A stretch of 64,000 nucleotides of DNA from Mytilus galloprovincialis (Eukaryota > Mollusca > Bivalvia > Mytilida > Mytilidae), in the NCBI RefSeq assembly GCF_965363235.1, contig NC_134850.1, forward strand, positions 39,366,602 to 39,430,601. Direction: 5' to 3'. This document shows, piece after piece, positions 58,201 through 61,200 of the stretch (the first letter of the stretch is position 1; the number at the start of each line of letters is the position of its first letter). The position numbers were made by a program, and so were the translations under genes. The notes beneath the pieces were generated by a model. The model made no database searches and was not told the DNA's origin. It worked only from the letters and a program-made list of their open reading frames with translations.

Positions 58201-61200
58201 ATATATCCTATACAAATTATCTTAGTGTGCACTTAAATATATCCTATACAAATAATTATAGTGTGCAGTTAAATATATCCAATACAAATTATTCAAGTGT
58301 GCACTTAAATATATCCTGTACAAATTATTCTAGTGTGAACTTAAATATATCCTGTACAAATTATCCAAGTGCACACTTAAATATATCCTACACAAATTAT
58401 TCTAGTGTGAAATTAAATATATTCTGTACAAATTATCCAAGTCCACACTTAAATATATCCTATACAAATTATTCTAGTGTGAACTTAAATATCTCCTGTA
58501 CAAATTATCCAAGTGCATACTTAAATATATCCTATACAAACTATTCGAGTGTGCACTTATATATATCAATAACAAAATATTCTTGGGTGCTCTATAAAAA
58601 AAAAAATATCAGTGAAAATTTTTTCACTTACTTGGATCCATGAAATCACTTTTCCACTCGCATACAGACTTTGGAAGAACCGTATTCTTCAATAGAGGGA
58701 CTGATATTTGACATGAAGAATTTGATTCCAAGCAAACAGTAATATCAAGTGTAACTTCAAACTTTCTTTCTGTAGGATAATCTTTTATCTCAAAGCTGAA
58801 AGTAAATTGTGCATTATCATTTGTGATAGGAAAACCAATAGTTTAATGAAAATCCTTTATCAAAGTATTACAAAGCAACAAAACTTTAACTTTGTCAGTG
58901 TGTTTTAAAAAAAAATCATTTGTAAAAAAAACAGTATGGTGTATGCTTGTTGAAGTTTATATGCTAACAAATTATGCACGATCATATATTTATCACTTTC
59001 AGTTTAATGATCATGATTTTCTGAAAATTCTAATATGATATGCTTCATTCGCTTTATGAATAAACCCATGCTCTAAATCCAATAAAATTTGTTTGCACAT
59101 GCGTATATTGATTTCTACAGAATAATGAGTTCTATCAAATTGGTATGCATTTAATATATTTGATTATCTTTAAACATTTCCAAACTCTTAAATAATGCAC
59201 ATGTTGTTACTAAATCATTTATTATGAGTGTAATGCGTTGCACTTCGAAATTGACATATTTAACCTTGATACGACAACCGTTCATGCTGGCTGTTCAAAA
59301 CCCCTCCCTCTGAAAAATCACAATACCAGTTGTTTGCTTGTTAACAAACAAATAGAGGCTCTAAAGAGCCTGTGTCGCTCACCTAAGTATATGTGAGTAT
59401 TTAAGAAAGGAACAGATGGATTCATGACAAAGTTGTGTTTTGGTGATGGTGATGTGTTTGTACATCTTACTTTACTGAACATTCTTGCAATTTACAATTA
59501 TCTCTATCTATAATGAACTTGGCCCAGTAGTTTCAGTGGAAAATGTTAGTAAAAACTTACAAATTTTATGAAAATTGTTAAAAATTGACTATAAAGGACA
59601 ATAACTCCTTAGGGGGTCAATTGACCATTTCGGTCATGTTGACTTATTTGTAAATCTTACTTTGCTGAATATAATTGCTGTTTACAGTTTATCTCTATCT
59701 ATAATAATATTCAAGATAATAACCAAAAACAGCCAAATTTCCTTAAAATTACCAATTCAGGGGCAGCAACCCAACAAAGGGTTGTCCGATTCATCTGAAA
59801 ATTACAGGGCAGATAGATCTTACCCTGATAAACAATTTTACATCATGTCAGGTTTGCTCTAAATGCTTTGGTTTTTGAGTTATAAGCCAAAAACTGCATT
59901 TTACCCCTATGTTCTATTTTTAGCCGTGGCGGCCATCTTGGTTGGATGGCGGGGTCACCGGACACATTTTTTAAACTACATACCCCAAAGATGATTGTTG
60001 CCAAGTTTGGATAATTTTAGCCCAGTAGTTTCAGAGGAGAAGATTTTTGTAAAAGATTACTAAGATTTACGTAAAATGGTTTAAAATGGACTATAAAGGG
60101 CAATAACTCCTTAAGGGGTCAACTGACCATTTCGATCATGTTGACTTTTTGTAAATCTTATTTTGCTGAACATTATTGCTGTTAACAGTTTATCTCTATC
60201 TATAACAATATTCAAGATAATAACCAAAAACAGTAAAATTTCCTTAAAATTACCAATTTAGGGACAGCAACCCAACAACGGGTTGTCCGATTCATCTGAA
60301 AATTACAGGCAGATAGATCTTGACCTGATAAACAATTTTACATCTGTCAGGTTTACTCGAAATACTTTGGTTTTTGAGTTATAAGCCAAAAACTGCATTT
60401 TACCCCTATGTTCTATTTTTAGCCATGGCGGCCATCTTGGTTGGTTGGCGAGGTCACCGGACACATTTTTAAAACAAGATACCCGTAATGATGATTGTGG
60501 CCAAGTTTGGTTTAATTTGGCCCAGTAGTTTCAGAGGGGAAGATTTTTGTAAAAGCTAACGACGGACGACAACGGACGACGGACGCCAAGTGATGAGAAA
60601 AGCTCACTTGGCCCTTTGGGCCAGGTGAGCTAAAAAAGGGAGGTTCATGGAAGAGCCTATACAAACGTTCTACACCTATACACATCGAACATAGAAATTA
60701 CCTTAATTGTCCTAATTAGAATCGAAATAATTGATGCAAGCTATACTTTATTTTAGTTTTAACATGGGTAGGCATTATATTCGTATTATTCTAGCCCTCA
60801 CTATCGCTTGTGCAAAAATAATCACGAATATAATGCCGACCCATGTTAAAACTGCAATAAAGTATAGCTTGCATCAATTATTTCTTAATCTTTTAGTTTA
60901 ATTATATACTTACTCTAGACCAACAAATCCAAAGAGTTTTATATGCTCCTGTTTGCCATAGTCATAATCAAAGAGACTGATGTTAACAGTATACTTTTCT
61001 ATCCCTATGCTCATCCTTTTGTTACAGGGATCCAGTGTAAGATATGTATTTATAGATCTGCCTATCATTTCCACGGTTGAACAGCAAGTTATTCCAGTAC
61101 AGTAGTCATAGAGATGACAGACAGTGGATTCATCCAATGCATTCAAAGTTACTTCCTTCTGACAGTCTGCAAAAAAATATCACATTTCATTATCTGTAAG

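Noticed and set aside
58095-58643. 182-residue plus-strand open frame
   Set aside because: Open only because the 36-bp minisatellite has a period divisible by three; no other coding evidence.
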